From Desulfobacterales bacterium (GTDB lineage: Bacteria > Desulfobacterota > Desulfobacteria > Desulfobacterales > UBA11574), in the NCBI GenBank assembly GCA_030145595.1, contig JAQYVG010000073.1, positions 1-13,314 on the forward strand: a DNA stretch of 13,314 nucleotides, read 5' to 3'. Under the pieces are notes generated by a model. It had not been told where the DNA came from and did no database searches. It was given only the letters and a program-made list of their open reading frames with translations. Shown piece by piece: positions 7,273 to 13,234 of this stretch (position 1 is the first letter of the stretch; each line of letters begins with the position of its first letter). A program made the translations under genes and the position numbers.

Positions 7273-8075
7273 ATTACTCCACCACCAAAACTTTTTACCA
7301 GTGAGCCCACAATCAAATGCCAGCCGTCCACCAAAACAAAAAGCATCAGCTTAAACGGCAGAGACACCAGAATTGGCGGAAGCATCATCATCCCCATGCT
7401 GAGCAGCACGCTGGCCACAACCATATCTATGACCAGAAAAGGTACAAACAAAACAAACCCGATAATAAATGCGGTTTTCAGCTCGCTGATGACAAAAGCG
7501 GGGATTAAAACCGGCATGGAAATATCCGCCGTATTTTTGGGTTTTTCCATCCTGGCCATTTGGACAAACAGCATCAGATCTTTGCTGCGGGTCTGTTTGA
7601 ACATAAACTGCCTGATGGGACCCACAGCCGCCTTCAAAGCTGCTTCCTGAGAGATGTCTTCCGCCAGGTACGGCTGCAGGGCCTGACTATTAATCTTTTC
7701 CCAAACAGGCGTCATAATGAAAAAGGTTAAAAACAACGCCAGCCCTGCAATAATTTGGTTCGAAGGGGTCTGCTGGGTACCCAGGGCGTGCCGCAGGAAA
7801 GAGAAAACCACAACCAGTCTGGTAAAGGATGTCATCATTATAAGAATAGCCGGTGCAAGGGCCAAAATAGTTAAAAGAAAGACAATCTGAAGTAAAACAG
7901 AAACGTCACCCGGCCCCCCCCCCTTCTCAATTCCTATGTGCAATGAAGGTATAGGCACATCGGCGGCCGAGACATTTTTTGCAAACCCCATGCAAATTAT
8001 CAAGACAAGGATGAAAAGAAATAGATTTTTGCAGTGCTCACTATTCCATCGTCTGGTATTCTTATCAGCTGCCAT
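7269..8075 (-). CDS. fliP: Flagellar export gate protein FliP, with an internal G10 tract
   Basis: Pore-forming subunit of the FliPQR channel, 268 residues. An N-terminal signal peptide is visible (hydrophobic core about 18-31, probable cleavage after VSA at 37). The mature protein has the family segments ILALAPAILIMMTSFTRLVVVFSFLRHALG (70-99, core LAPAILIMMTSFTR), TPSNQIIAGLALFLTFFIM and ISELKTAFIIGF. Residues 51-54 (K-G-G-G) are encoded by a run of ten G on the coding strand (7914-7923 on the plus strand as C). The frame is intact here, so this copy is ON. One fewer G would end at codon 68 and one extra at codon 57. The start overlaps fliO by 11 nt, with AGGG 6 nt before the ATG. Confidence 0.96.
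   Translation of the reverse strand: MAADKNTRRWNSEHCKNLFLFILVLIICMGFAKNVSAADVPIPSLHIGIEKGGGPGDVSVLLQIVFLLTILALAPAILIMMTSFTRLVVVFSFLRHALGTQQTPSNQIIAGLALFLTFFIMTPVWEKINSQALQPYLAEDISQEAALKAAVGPIRQFMFKQTRSKDLMLFVQMARMEKPKNTADISMPVLIPAFVISELKTAFIIGFVLFVPFLVIDMVVASVLLSMGMMMLPPILVSLPFKLMLFVLVDGWHLIVGSLVKSFGGGVI
7914..7923 (-). repeat. Homopolymer G10 (C10 on plus strand) inside fliP
   Basis: Ten consecutive C on the plus strand, read as G in fliP codons 51-54. It is by far the longest G/C homopolymer I see in the window. Position after the signal peptide but before all membrane segments means slippage would abolish FliP. Sequencing or assembly error in tract length is possible, although the observed length keeps the frame. 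Confidence 0.95.
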
Positions 8076-8361
8076 CGCCAGCCCTATGGTCTGGTTTGAT
8101 ATCGCTTAGTTTGGTTAAAAAGTTAATGCTGCCGGGCGTAACACCCACAACAATCTTTTCGCCTGAAATTTCTATAACTTCGACTCTCTCTTTGGACGAT
8201 AGATACAGCGTTGAGAGAACCTTAATTAGCATATCTCCTTGGGTCTTTCCCTTAGGCAACATAAACTTTTTCACCAAATAGAGGACCAGGATCAAAAAAC
8301 CAAGCACAATAAAAAGCATGGCTATGGTCTTAAGCACGGTATTTATTAAATCCAACTCCAC
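8065..8361 (-). CDS. fliO: Flagellar biosynthetic protein FliO
   Basis: Small membrane protein that assists assembly of the FliP ring; 98 residues. It has one transmembrane segment at about 11-31, then a basic KKFMLPKG turn, and a short cytoplasmic domain with the family pattern LSTLYLSSKERVEVIEI (48-64) and GEKIVVGVTPGSINFLTKL (67-85). The start is GTG at 8361, with AGGTGGAG closely upstream; a TTG two codons later is an alternative. The position between fliN and fliP is the standard one and supports the call, since FliO is poorly conserved in sequence. The gap to fliN is 19 nt; it overlaps fliP by 11 nt. Confidence 0.9.
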   Translation of the reverse strand: MELDLINTVLKTIAMLFIVLGFLILVLYLVKKFMLPKGKTQGDMLIKVLSTLYLSSKERVEVIEISGEKIVVGVTPGSINFLTKLSDIKPDHRAGDGS

Positions 8362-8380
8362 TACTCCACCTGTGCTTTCA

Positions 8381-8698
8381 TTAAGTCAACGACTTAACCC
8401 GCTCAATCGGGTTGATAATATCAGCCACTCTGATGCCGAATTTTTCGTCTAAAATTACTACCTCACCTTTGGCAATCAATGTGTTGTTTACATATATATC
8501 AAGCGGCTCACCCACCGATTTGGCCAGTTCAACGATGGACCCCTGCCCTAACTGCAGCAGGTCCTTTACCGGCATCTTGACCTTGCCCAGTTCCACCGAG
8601 ACATTGAGATCAATATCTAAAATAAGATCCAGATCGTATTGGATCTCCTGCCCGGCCCCGTTGATATTCGTATGATTGTCTTTTTTCGTTTGACTCAT
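8381..8698 (-). CDS. fliN: Flagellar motor switch protein FliN
   Basis: C-ring protein of 105 residues with a single SpoA (surface presentation of antigens) domain at about 25-98: LDIDLNVSVELGKVKMPVKD (27-46), LGQGSIVELAKSVGEPLDIYVN, and GEVVILDEKFGIRVADI. It forms the base of the rotor switch with FliM and also binds export substrates through FliH in model systems. The N-terminal tail (1-22) is short, polar and lacks a FliM-like CheY-binding motif. AGGAG lies 6 nt before the ATG; the gap to fliM is 9 nt. Confidence 0.96.
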   Translation of the reverse strand: MSQTKKDNHTNINGAGQEIQYDLDLILDIDLNVSVELGKVKMPVKDLLQLGQGSIVELAKSVGEPLDIYVNNTLIAKGEVVILDEKFGIRVADIINPIERVKSLT

Positions 8699-8707
8699 AG
8701 CTTGCTC

Positions 8708-9679
8708 CTAAGCAATTTTTTCGCTTATTTTTACGGCCTTCTTGTTATTACAAGATCCTGGATAACCCCTAAATTTGGTAAGACCCTCGACATTTACATC
8801 AATCGCAGTGCCTAATTTTTGATCCAGCGGTATGATATCATCAACCTTGATCTCAAGGAGTTCTTTGCTGTTTATCGTAGATCTTCCCATGGTACAGCTT
8901 AATTCAAGCACAATTTCCAATATTTTTTTCTCCAGATACACCCGCCAGGTCTTATCGGTCTCAATACTTTCACTGCGGAACCTGGTTTGAAGTTTCCTTT
9001 TTATCGGCTCAATACTGGTATAGGGAGTACATATAGTCATTGAGCCTGAACCACTTTCAAGGTCTATCATGTATTTATTCACAATAACCACATCGTCAGG
9101 TGTTACAATTCCCGCAAACTGCGGGTCCATCTCCGAGCGCGTGAAAATGGCATTTACCTCTTGAACGTCTGCCCAGGCCTCCTGCAAGTCGTCTAAGACA
9201 ATTTTGACCATCTTCTGCACGATCTTTGTTTCAATGTTTGTAAAACCTCTGCCTTCAAGCTTTGCATGACTTAATCCCCTTCCTCCGAAGAAACTTTCAA
9301 CAAAGGAAAACACCAGCGGGCCTTCCACAACCAGAAGAGAATAACCTCTTAGAGGTTCCATTTTAAAGATATTAAGGCTCGACGGCAGCGGAATGGAAAG
9401 GCAGAATTCACCGAATTTTACCGACTCGGTAGAAGATAAATTTACATCTATAACCGACCTGCTGACCATGGGAAGCCTTGTCCTTAAAAAGCCGACAAAT
9501 CTTTCATTGATTATTCCCATAGCAGGCAGCCTCAGATGAACGGGGCCGGCCGGCATGCTAAAATCGTACGTCTTTATCTCTCCATCGCTGTCAGCGACCT
9601 CGGCTTCGGTTTGAACCGCTCCCTCACTTATCCCCTCGAGTAGAGAGTCAACTTCATCCTGTGATAAAACGTTTGCCAT
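8708..9679 (-). CDS. fliM: Flagellar motor switch protein FliM
   Basis: C-ring protein of 323 residues that reads the chemotaxis signal and couples to FliG. The N-terminus VLSQDEVDSLLEG (4-16) matches the CheY-P-binding peptide of the family (consensus LSQxEIDALL). The middle domain (about 45-230) carries IINERF (56-61) and the FliG-contacting GGXG motif as GGRG (132-135). The C-terminal SpoA domain begins near 240 (ILEIVLELSCTMGRS) and ends in GYPGSCNNKKAVKI. AGGA lies 6 nt before the ATG; the gap to fliL is 8 nt. The N-terminal peptide is the best internal reference for the repeats of the gene at 1-328. Confidence 0.96.
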   Translation of the reverse strand: MANVLSQDEVDSLLEGISEGAVQTEAEVADSDGEIKTYDFSMPAGPVHLRLPAMGIINERFVGFLRTRLPMVSRSVIDVNLSSTESVKFGEFCLSIPLPSSLNIFKMEPLRGYSLLVVEGPLVFSFVESFFGGRGLSHAKLEGRGFTNIETKIVQKMVKIVLDDLQEAWADVQEVNAIFTRSEMDPQFAGIVTPDDVVIVNKYMIDLESGSGSMTICTPYTSIEPIKRKLQTRFRSESIETDKTWRVYLEKKILEIVLELSCTMGRSTINSKELLEIKVDDIIPLDQKLGTAIDVNVEGLTKFRGYPGSCNNKKAVKISEKIA

Positions 9680-9687
9680 AGCTTTTC

Positions 9688-10173
9688 CTATTGCACCACA
9701 AACTCTGTAAAATATAGCCTTTGAATAACGTTTTTACCTATCGCACGGTTCATTCTTGCTAAAAGTATTTGTTTTAATTCAAGTTTTGCTTCCATGCTGG
9801 TAATCTCTGCTATGGTCCGGCTGGAAAGCATTAGCAGGATAGTATCTCTTAGTTGTGGTACCTTCTGGTTCACCAGCCTTCTTTGTTCTTCCCCAGCGAC
9901 CTCTACCTCCAGCGTAAGTTTTAAGTACCTTTTACCGACTCCCCTTTTATCGGCCAAATTGACGATGAACGACTTGAGAGGATAAACGATGCTCATTTTT
10001 TCCAGTTTTTGAGTCGTTGCACTGGCCACTTTTCTTCCGGCATACCATTTCCAGCCAAAAAATCCACCAACACCAAGAAGAAGAACGGTGCTTGCCAAAA
10101 CGATCAGCTTAAGCGTGGATTTGGGGGCCGGCTGAGCCTCTTCAGCCTCTTTTACGGCTTCTTCTGCTGCCAT
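9688..10173 (-). CDS. fliL: Stator-associated flagellar protein FliL
   Basis: Inner-membrane protein that in other bacteria rings or stabilises the stator; 161 residues. A short acidic cytoplasmic tail (1-18) is followed by one transmembrane segment at about 21-41 (LKLIVLASTVLLLGVGGFFGW, cut here to LKLIVLASTVLLLGVGG). The periplasmic domain has VYPLKSFIVNLAD (63-75), RYLKLTLEVEV (82-92) and the terminal RLYFTEFVVQ, all typical. The ATG directly abuts the stop of the preceding motB-like gene (TAGATG), and a strong GGAGGAGGT lies inside the end of that gene, so the two are tightly coupled. This fits a role with the stator genes just upstream. Confidence 0.95.
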   Translation of the reverse strand: MAAEEAVKEAEEAQPAPKSTLKLIVLASTVLLLGVGGFFGWKWYAGRKVASATTQKLEKMSIVYPLKSFIVNLADKRGVGKRYLKLTLEVEVAGEEQRRLVNQKVPQLRDTILLMLSSRTIAEITSMEAKLELKQILLARMNRAIGKNVIQRLYFTEFVVQ

Positions 10174-10887
10174 CTATACCTCCTCCAGGTGTTTAAAAAT
10201 TATCTCCACCCTCCGGTTTAAGGTTTGGTGCTCCGGACTATCGCCTGGAGACAAAGGCTTGGAAGCACCGTAACCTCCAACCGAAAAGCGTTCAGGGGCA
10301 AGCTGTTTTTGTTTTAACAAATATTCAAGAACGCTAAGTCCCCTGGAAATTGAAAGTTCCCAGTTTGTGTTATTTTTGTTATCGCCAATCGGGCTGCTGT
10401 CAGCATGACCCATAATGAGAATATCATTGCTGCAGCCTTCGATGCCTTCGGCGATAGCATCAAGGAAAGGAAATATATCTTTTCCGGCTGTGACCTCCCC
10501 CGCAGCAAAAAGGATGTCTTCTTGGAAGGACAGGACCATGCCTCTACCGTCATCGGTCATGTCCATTTTTTCCTGCAGTTCTTTTGCTATGTTTTGTAAA
10601 CTTTCAGGCATCTCTAAAGCATCAATAAACTTATTTTGATCAATCACCAGCATACTTGCGCTGTCGTTATATTTTTCGACAAACGCTGCTAACGTACTAA
10701 TTTCCTTGGCGCCGGAGAATTCAAGCACGCCGGTTGCATCTTTAAAATGCGTGAATAGATTCTCCAGCTTTTTTTGATCCATTGAAGACATGGTAAGCAA
10801 AAGTACAAAAAAGGTCAGCAGCAGCATAACCAGGTCTGCAAATGTCACCATCCATGAATTTGGATCAATTTCCTGCTTTTCACTCAC
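10174..10887 (-). CDS. MotB/PomB-like stator protein with intact channel Asp18 and OmpA domain
   Basis: Second MotB-family gene of the operon, 237 residues. The single transmembrane segment (about 14-33) reads SWMVTFADLVMLLLTFFVLL. Trp12, Asp18 and the FF pair at 26-27 align with Trp26, Asp32 and FF of E. coli MotB, and TFADL followed by FFVLLL and SSMD is close to PomB of sodium-driven motors. The C-terminal OmpA peptidoglycan-binding domain spans about 117-231 (LIMGHADSSP, SISRGLSVLEYL, GGYGASKP, LNRRVEII). It starts with GTG, AAGGA 6 nt upstream, 21 nt after the first motB-like gene, the widest gap between neighbouring genes here. By its residues this is the subunit able to bind the driving ion. 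Pairing with the Asp-less neighbour is inference. Confidence 0.92.
   Translation of the reverse strand: MSEKQEIDPNSWMVTFADLVMLLLTFFVLLLTMSSMDQKKLENLFTHFKDATGVLEFSGAKEISTLAAFVEKYNDSASMLVIDQNKFIDALEMPESLQNIAKELQEKMDMTDDGRGMVLSFQEDILFAAGEVTAGKDIFPFLDAIAEGIEGCSNDILIMGHADSSPIGDNKNNTNWELSISRGLSVLEYLLKQKQLAPERFSVGGYGASKPLSPGDSPEHQTLNRRVEIIFKHLEEV
10834..10836 (-). other. Codon of the conserved ion-binding Asp18 (GAC) in the second MotB-like protein
   Basis: GAC codon for Asp18, eight residues before the FF pair, as in E. coli MotB Asp32. It is listed to allow direct comparison with the Ser codon at the equivalent place in the neighbouring paralogue. Confidence 0.9.
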
Positions 10888-10908
10888 TGCTTTTCCTTAC
10901 CCCCTTGT

Positions 10909-11685
10909 TTAAAAAATTTTGAAGTCAAACTTCTTGTAAGTAAAGTAGCCGGAGGATTTCTTTTTGAAAATCCTTTTAACGTAATCAGACGCTTTATATC
11001 GTAAAATAATTTCAACCCGTCGGTTTGCGGCTCTTGAATGCACTGTCTCATTGGAAGCGATCGGATGGTGACTGCTTTGTCCAGAGGCCGTAAACCTCAG
11101 GGGGGATACCTTGCTCTCTGACATAAAATATTTGAGCACTCTCAGCGCAGATAGGGCCGATAACTCCCATTTTGACATGTATCCCTTCTCTTGAGACACG
11201 CCGGCATCGGTATGCCCCTTGATCTCCACCGGGAAATCTCCCTTTCTAATAATGCTGCCCAGTTTGCTTAAAAAGGGACGCATGGTCGGATTAATCCCGG
11301 CCCCATCCTTGGTAAAAAGATCTTTTGCGTTTATCGAAAATACTGCTCCCTCTTCTATCTCGTGAAGCCTGACTTCATCTGCTATTACCGGTACAGAGTT
11401 CCGCATTATCGACATAAGCTGTGCGACGGTTACCGCCTCTTCCACCAGAGGTGCTGAAGGCGGCATAATGTCATCCCCTGTAGCCAATGGGGACAACCCA
11501 CCGGGCAGCCCTCCAAAGGACCCCATGAGTGACCCTAAAGCCAGGCGTACTCTGTTCTCATCCATTACCGCAATAGAATTGAGTAAAATAAAAAAAGTCA
11601 GCAATATCAGAAAAAGCGAAACCGTCATCACCATACCTATATCAACGGGACCTTCAGTACCTATTTTTCTCTTTTTTTTAGCCAT
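10909..11685 (-). CDS. motB: MotB-like stator protein lacking the channel Asp (Ser23), with OmpA domain
   Basis: First MotB-family gene, directly after motA (gap 2 nt), 258 residues. A basic tail (KKKRK, 3-7) precedes one transmembrane segment at about 17-36: GMVMTVSLFLILLTFFILLN. Aligned on LLTFF and on the MD that follows the segment, Ser23 (TCG at 11619-11617) occupies the place of the ion-binding Asp and Gly17 that of the conserved Trp. The nearest acid is Asp15, eight residues away. The plug and linker region is Pro/Gly-rich (55-80). The OmpA domain at about 114-229 is intact (EIKGHTDAG, ALSALRVLKYF, ANRRVEIIL), so peptidoglycan anchoring should work. A basic/aromatic tail (230-258) extends past the usual end. 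It cannot form a normal proton or sodium channel as a homodimer; a structural or heterodimeric role is the simplest inference. Confidence 0.9.
   Translation of the reverse strand: MAKKKRKIGTEGPVDIGMVMTVSLFLILLTFFILLNSIAVMDENRVRLALGSLMGSFGGLPGGLSPLATGDDIMPPSAPLVEEAVTVAQLMSIMRNSVPVIADEVRLHEIEEGAVFSINAKDLFTKDGAGINPTMRPFLSKLGSIIRKGDFPVEIKGHTDAGVSQEKGYMSKWELSALSALRVLKYFMSESKVSPLRFTASGQSSHHPIASNETVHSRAANRRVEIILRYKASDYVKRIFKKKSSGYFTYKKFDFKIF
11617..11619 (-). other. Ser23 codon (TCG) at the position of the MotB channel Asp
   Basis: Read directly on the minus strand as TCG. The register is fixed by T-F-F at 30-32, which matches T-F-F at 25-27 of the next gene, where Asp18 holds the equivalent place. 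An Asp-to-Ser change needs more than one base, so a single sequencing error does not explain it. Confidence 0.9.
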
Positions 11686-11687
11686 TG

Positions 11688-12446
11688 TTAAGCAGACTCC
11701 CGTTGATTAGGCGGTATAAAAGCCAGCAGTTTCTGCTCGAGAACCCGGGGATTGTCACCGTTGGAAAGGGACAATATCCCCTGGATAGTCATCTCCTTGG
11801 TCAGCATCTCCTCTTTGCTGCGCGTCTTTAGCTTACCCGCCACAGGCATGCACATGATATTGGCCATGATCGAACCGTAGAAGGTCGTCAGCAAGGCTAT
11901 TGCCATGGCCGGACCGATGGTACTGGGGTCATCCATGCTCTGCAGCATCTGTACCAATCCGATCAATGTGCCGATCATACCCATGGCCGGGGCAAAGGTT
12001 CCCATGGTTGTAAAAACCTCCGCTCCCAAATTGTGCCTGCTTTTGATAAAGTCGACCTCCGTATCCAGTATATCTTTGATCTCCTGCGGTTCCAGCCCGT
12101 CAATCGAGAGCTGAACTCCTTTTTTTAAAAACTCGTCCTGTACCCCCTTTAGCTCGCTCTCCAAAGCCAGAATACCTTCCCGGCGGGTTTTGTTGGCAAA
12201 GTTCATAAACCGCTCGATGAGTTCTTTAACCGCAGTAGTTCTGGTAAAAAGCGCTTTGCGAACGACCTTTAAAACTCCCAGCACTTCTTTTAAGGGATAA
12301 TTTATCATTGTCACTCCCATTGTGCCGCCGACAACAATCATTAACGCCGGCACGTTGATAAACATGCTTAACCCGCCACCCATGAAGATGGCCATAAGTA
12401 CAAGGCCGAATGCAGAAATAACACCTACAATGGTTGCGATATCCAT
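11688..12446 (-). CDS. motA: Flagellar stator protein MotA/PomA
   Basis: Four-helix stator subunit (MotA/TolQ/ExbB superfamily) of 252 residues, about PomA length. Transmembrane segments at about 5-23, 31-50, 150-170 and 180-202. The cytoplasmic loop has NKTRREGILALE (85-96) with Arg88, Glu90 and Glu96 in place to contact FliG. Channel prolines are Pro153 (FAPAMGMIGT) and Pro201 (MPVAGKL). Thr160 and the Thr187-Thr188 pair in ALLTTFYG match, with an offset of two, the Thr158/Thr185/Thr186 that I recall lining the sodium site of Vibrio PomA, so a sodium-driven motor is plausible (inference). First gene of the operon; AAGGAG lies 5 nt before the ATG and a sigma-54 promoter about 320 bp upstream. 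Confidence 0.95.
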   Translation of the reverse strand: MDIATIVGVISAFGLVLMAIFMGGGLSMFINVPALMIVVGGTMGVTMINYPLKEVLGVLKVVRKALFTRTTAVKELIERFMNFANKTRREGILALESELKGVQDEFLKKGVQLSIDGLEPQEIKDILDTEVDFIKSRHNLGAEVFTTMGTFAPAMGMIGTLIGLVQMLQSMDDPSTIGPAMAIALLTTFYGSIMANIMCMPVAGKLKTRSKEEMLTKEMTIQGILSLSNGDNPRVLEQKLLAFIPPNQRESA

Positions 12447-12470
12447 AAAATCTCCTTAAAAATTAAACCA

Positions 12471-12490
12471 CTACCTGCTAAAATAGGTAG
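12471..12490. repeat. Inverted repeat CTACCT-N8-AGGTAG
   Basis: Perfect 6-bp arms (12471-12476 and 12485-12490) with an 8-nt spacer, about 25 bp upstream of the motA ATG. Could be a leader hairpin or a dimeric protein site; neither is established. Confidence 0.6.
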
Positions 12491-12499
12491 ATTTCTATT

Positions 12500-12514
12500 C
12501 TGACTGAAAGTCAG
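12500..12514. repeat. Inverted repeat CTGACT-GAA-AGTCAG
   Basis: Perfect 6-bp arms around a 3-nt loop, 10 bp from the preceding hairpin. No T-run follows on the minus strand, so it is not an obvious terminator. Confidence 0.6.
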
Positions 12515-12534
12515 TCGAAAGGTACTTGAACGAA

Positions 12535-12725
12535 TTAGGTTCACCGTTCAGGGTTCTGCGTTCTGAGTTATACGCTCTAGGTTCTGCTCTCTGGGTTCGG
12601 ATTCTGCGTTAGCCCTTAAACCTGTGAACCCTGCTTGTTTCGCCGTGTTCCCGCGCCATCGCATTGCGAAGGCGGGAGCCCGGCAAAGGCGGAAACCTCT
12701 GAACCTTTCAACCTTGAACCTTAAC
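12535..12725. repeat. Composite palindromic intergenic element with GGTTC/GAACC heptad-like repeats
   Basis: The left half carries GGTTC at 12538, 12552, 12580 and 12594; the right half carries its complement GAACC at 12626, 12701 and 12716, plus related AACCT copies. The centre is a nested GC-rich hairpin: GTTTCGCC (12637-12644) opposes GGCGGAAAC (12688-12696), GCCG opposes CGGC, TCCCGC opposes GCGGGA, and the loop contains CGCATTGCG. The G+C content is higher than in the surroundings. It looks like a degenerate intergenic repeat rather than a gene; a 60-residue frame across it has no family character. Confidence 0.65.
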
Positions 12726-12767
12726 CGCAAATCAATACGGTGCTAAAGCTTTCCTCTTCAGATATAC

Positions 12768-12783
12768 AGCAACCTTCGTGCCA
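12768..12783 (-). promoter_or_regulatory. Sigma-54 (RpoN) promoter for the flagellar operon
   Basis: On the minus strand the sequence reads TGGCAC-GAAGG-TTGCT, a perfect fit to the -24/-12 consensus TGGCAC-N5-TTGCW with exact spacing. It points towards motA, with the start site expected near 12757. RpoN control of motor and export genes is common in flagellar cascades with FleQ/FlrC-type activators. No competing consensus was found elsewhere in the non-coding region. Confidence 0.88.
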
Positions 12784-12891
12784 TTTTTTAGCTCAAGGGA
12801 ATTATTTTTTGAGAAGGATAAAATAGTGTTGAATTACGGAAGGATATAAATGCTCTGGCTTGGTTTGACCCGGATCATGCTTAAATATGCC

Positions 12892-12924
12892 GTCAAGGAT
12901 TGAGGCAAACGTCAAAATATTGTC
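12892..12924. promoter_or_regulatory. Candidate enhancer sites for a FleQ/FlrC-type activator
   Basis: Two related near-palindromes: GTCAAGGATTGAGG (12892-12905) and GTCAAAATATTGTC (12911-12924), 19 bp apart from start to start; a further TTGAC lies at 12865-12869. The second resembles the FleQ-type pattern GTCAA-N4-TTGAC with one mismatch. They lie about 110-140 bp upstream of the sigma-54 -24 box, the usual range for bacterial enhancer-binding proteins. The match is short, so this is tentative. Confidence 0.35.
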
Positions 12925-12927
12925 ATG

Positions 12928-12975
12928 GCGAACCCCTGTGGAATGCTTACACGCATTCCACAGGGGGTTCGTCGC
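12928..12975. repeat. Long hairpin-forming inverted repeat (18-bp stem, 6-nt loop)
   Basis: CGAACCCCTGTGGAATGC (12929-12946) is complementary to 12953-12971 apart from one extra G; the loop is TTACAC. No T-run follows either arm, so an intrinsic terminator is unlikely. The flanks (GTCATGGCGAA and GTTCGTCGCAAAATGAAG) have the style of palindromic intergenic repeats seen many times per genome in related bacteria; that comparison is from memory. Confidence 0.75.
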
Positions 12976-13028
12976 AAAATGAAGAATCTATCTTATCACA
13001 GCCAATACAGCCTACTTGGTTGAAGGGG

Positions 13029-13113
13029 TCAAGTATGGTTAATTGCTTAACAAGCTGTATTTATTTATCTTGATCGCTCACAATCAGACAAATTCTTCAA
13101 ACCATATACTTGA
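13029..13113. repeat. Spaced inverted repeat TCAAGTATGGTT / AACCATATACTTGA
   Basis: The left arm (13029-13040) and right arm (13100-13113) are complementary except for two extra bases in the right arm; 59 nt lie between. They could be ends of a small degenerate element or chance. There is no coding frame inside. Confidence 0.4.
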
Positions 13114-13119
13114 TACTGG

Positions 13120-13234
13120 ATGCTTGAGGAGCACTTCGTTTGAGGAGCGGCCTGGCGGCCTTGAGGGGTATTGATAAAAAGACTTTTTCCCCCTTAAGCG
13201 AAGCGATCCTAAAGCGTAGCGCTCTTCAAGCATA
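13120..13234. repeat. Imperfect palindrome of about 115 bp with AAAAAG-A-CTTTTT near its centre
   Basis: The reverse complement of 13187-13234 (ATGCTTGAAGAGCGC, then GCTTTAGGA, then TTAAGGGGG) aligns with 13120-13170 (ATGCTTGAGGAGCAC, then GTTTGAGGA, then TTGAGGGG). A perfect small palindrome lies at 13176-13188. The plus-strand right arm is followed by a T-run (13240-13247), so it might serve as a terminator for a plus-strand transcript, but no such gene is visible here. Confidence 0.55.

Larger units (their letters stand above)
12447..12757 (-). other. Long 5' leader between the sigma-54 start site and motA
   Basis: About 310 nt separate the inferred transcription start (about 12757, 12 nt after the -12 element) from the motA ATG. 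I see no gene in it on either strand. It holds two small hairpins near motA and a large palindromic GGTTC/GAACC element. In the transcript these would fold strongly, so the leader may influence message stability or access to the motA ribosome site; this is inference. Confidence 0.6.

Noticed and set aside
12548..12730. Minus-strand reading frame of about 60 codons upstream of motA
   Set aside because: It lies wholly inside the palindromic GGTTC/GAACC element, has low-complexity Arg-rich translation, no ribosome site of note and no family character.
12850..12903. Plus-strand 17-codon frame (MLWLGLTRIMLKYAVKD) with AGGA 5 nt upstream
   Set aside because: The ribosome site is reasonable but the frame is very short, has no recognisable promoter, and a 17-codon frame arises easily by chance.
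12928..12975. Rho-independent terminator for an upstream gene
   Set aside because: The stem is strong but no T-run follows on either strand.
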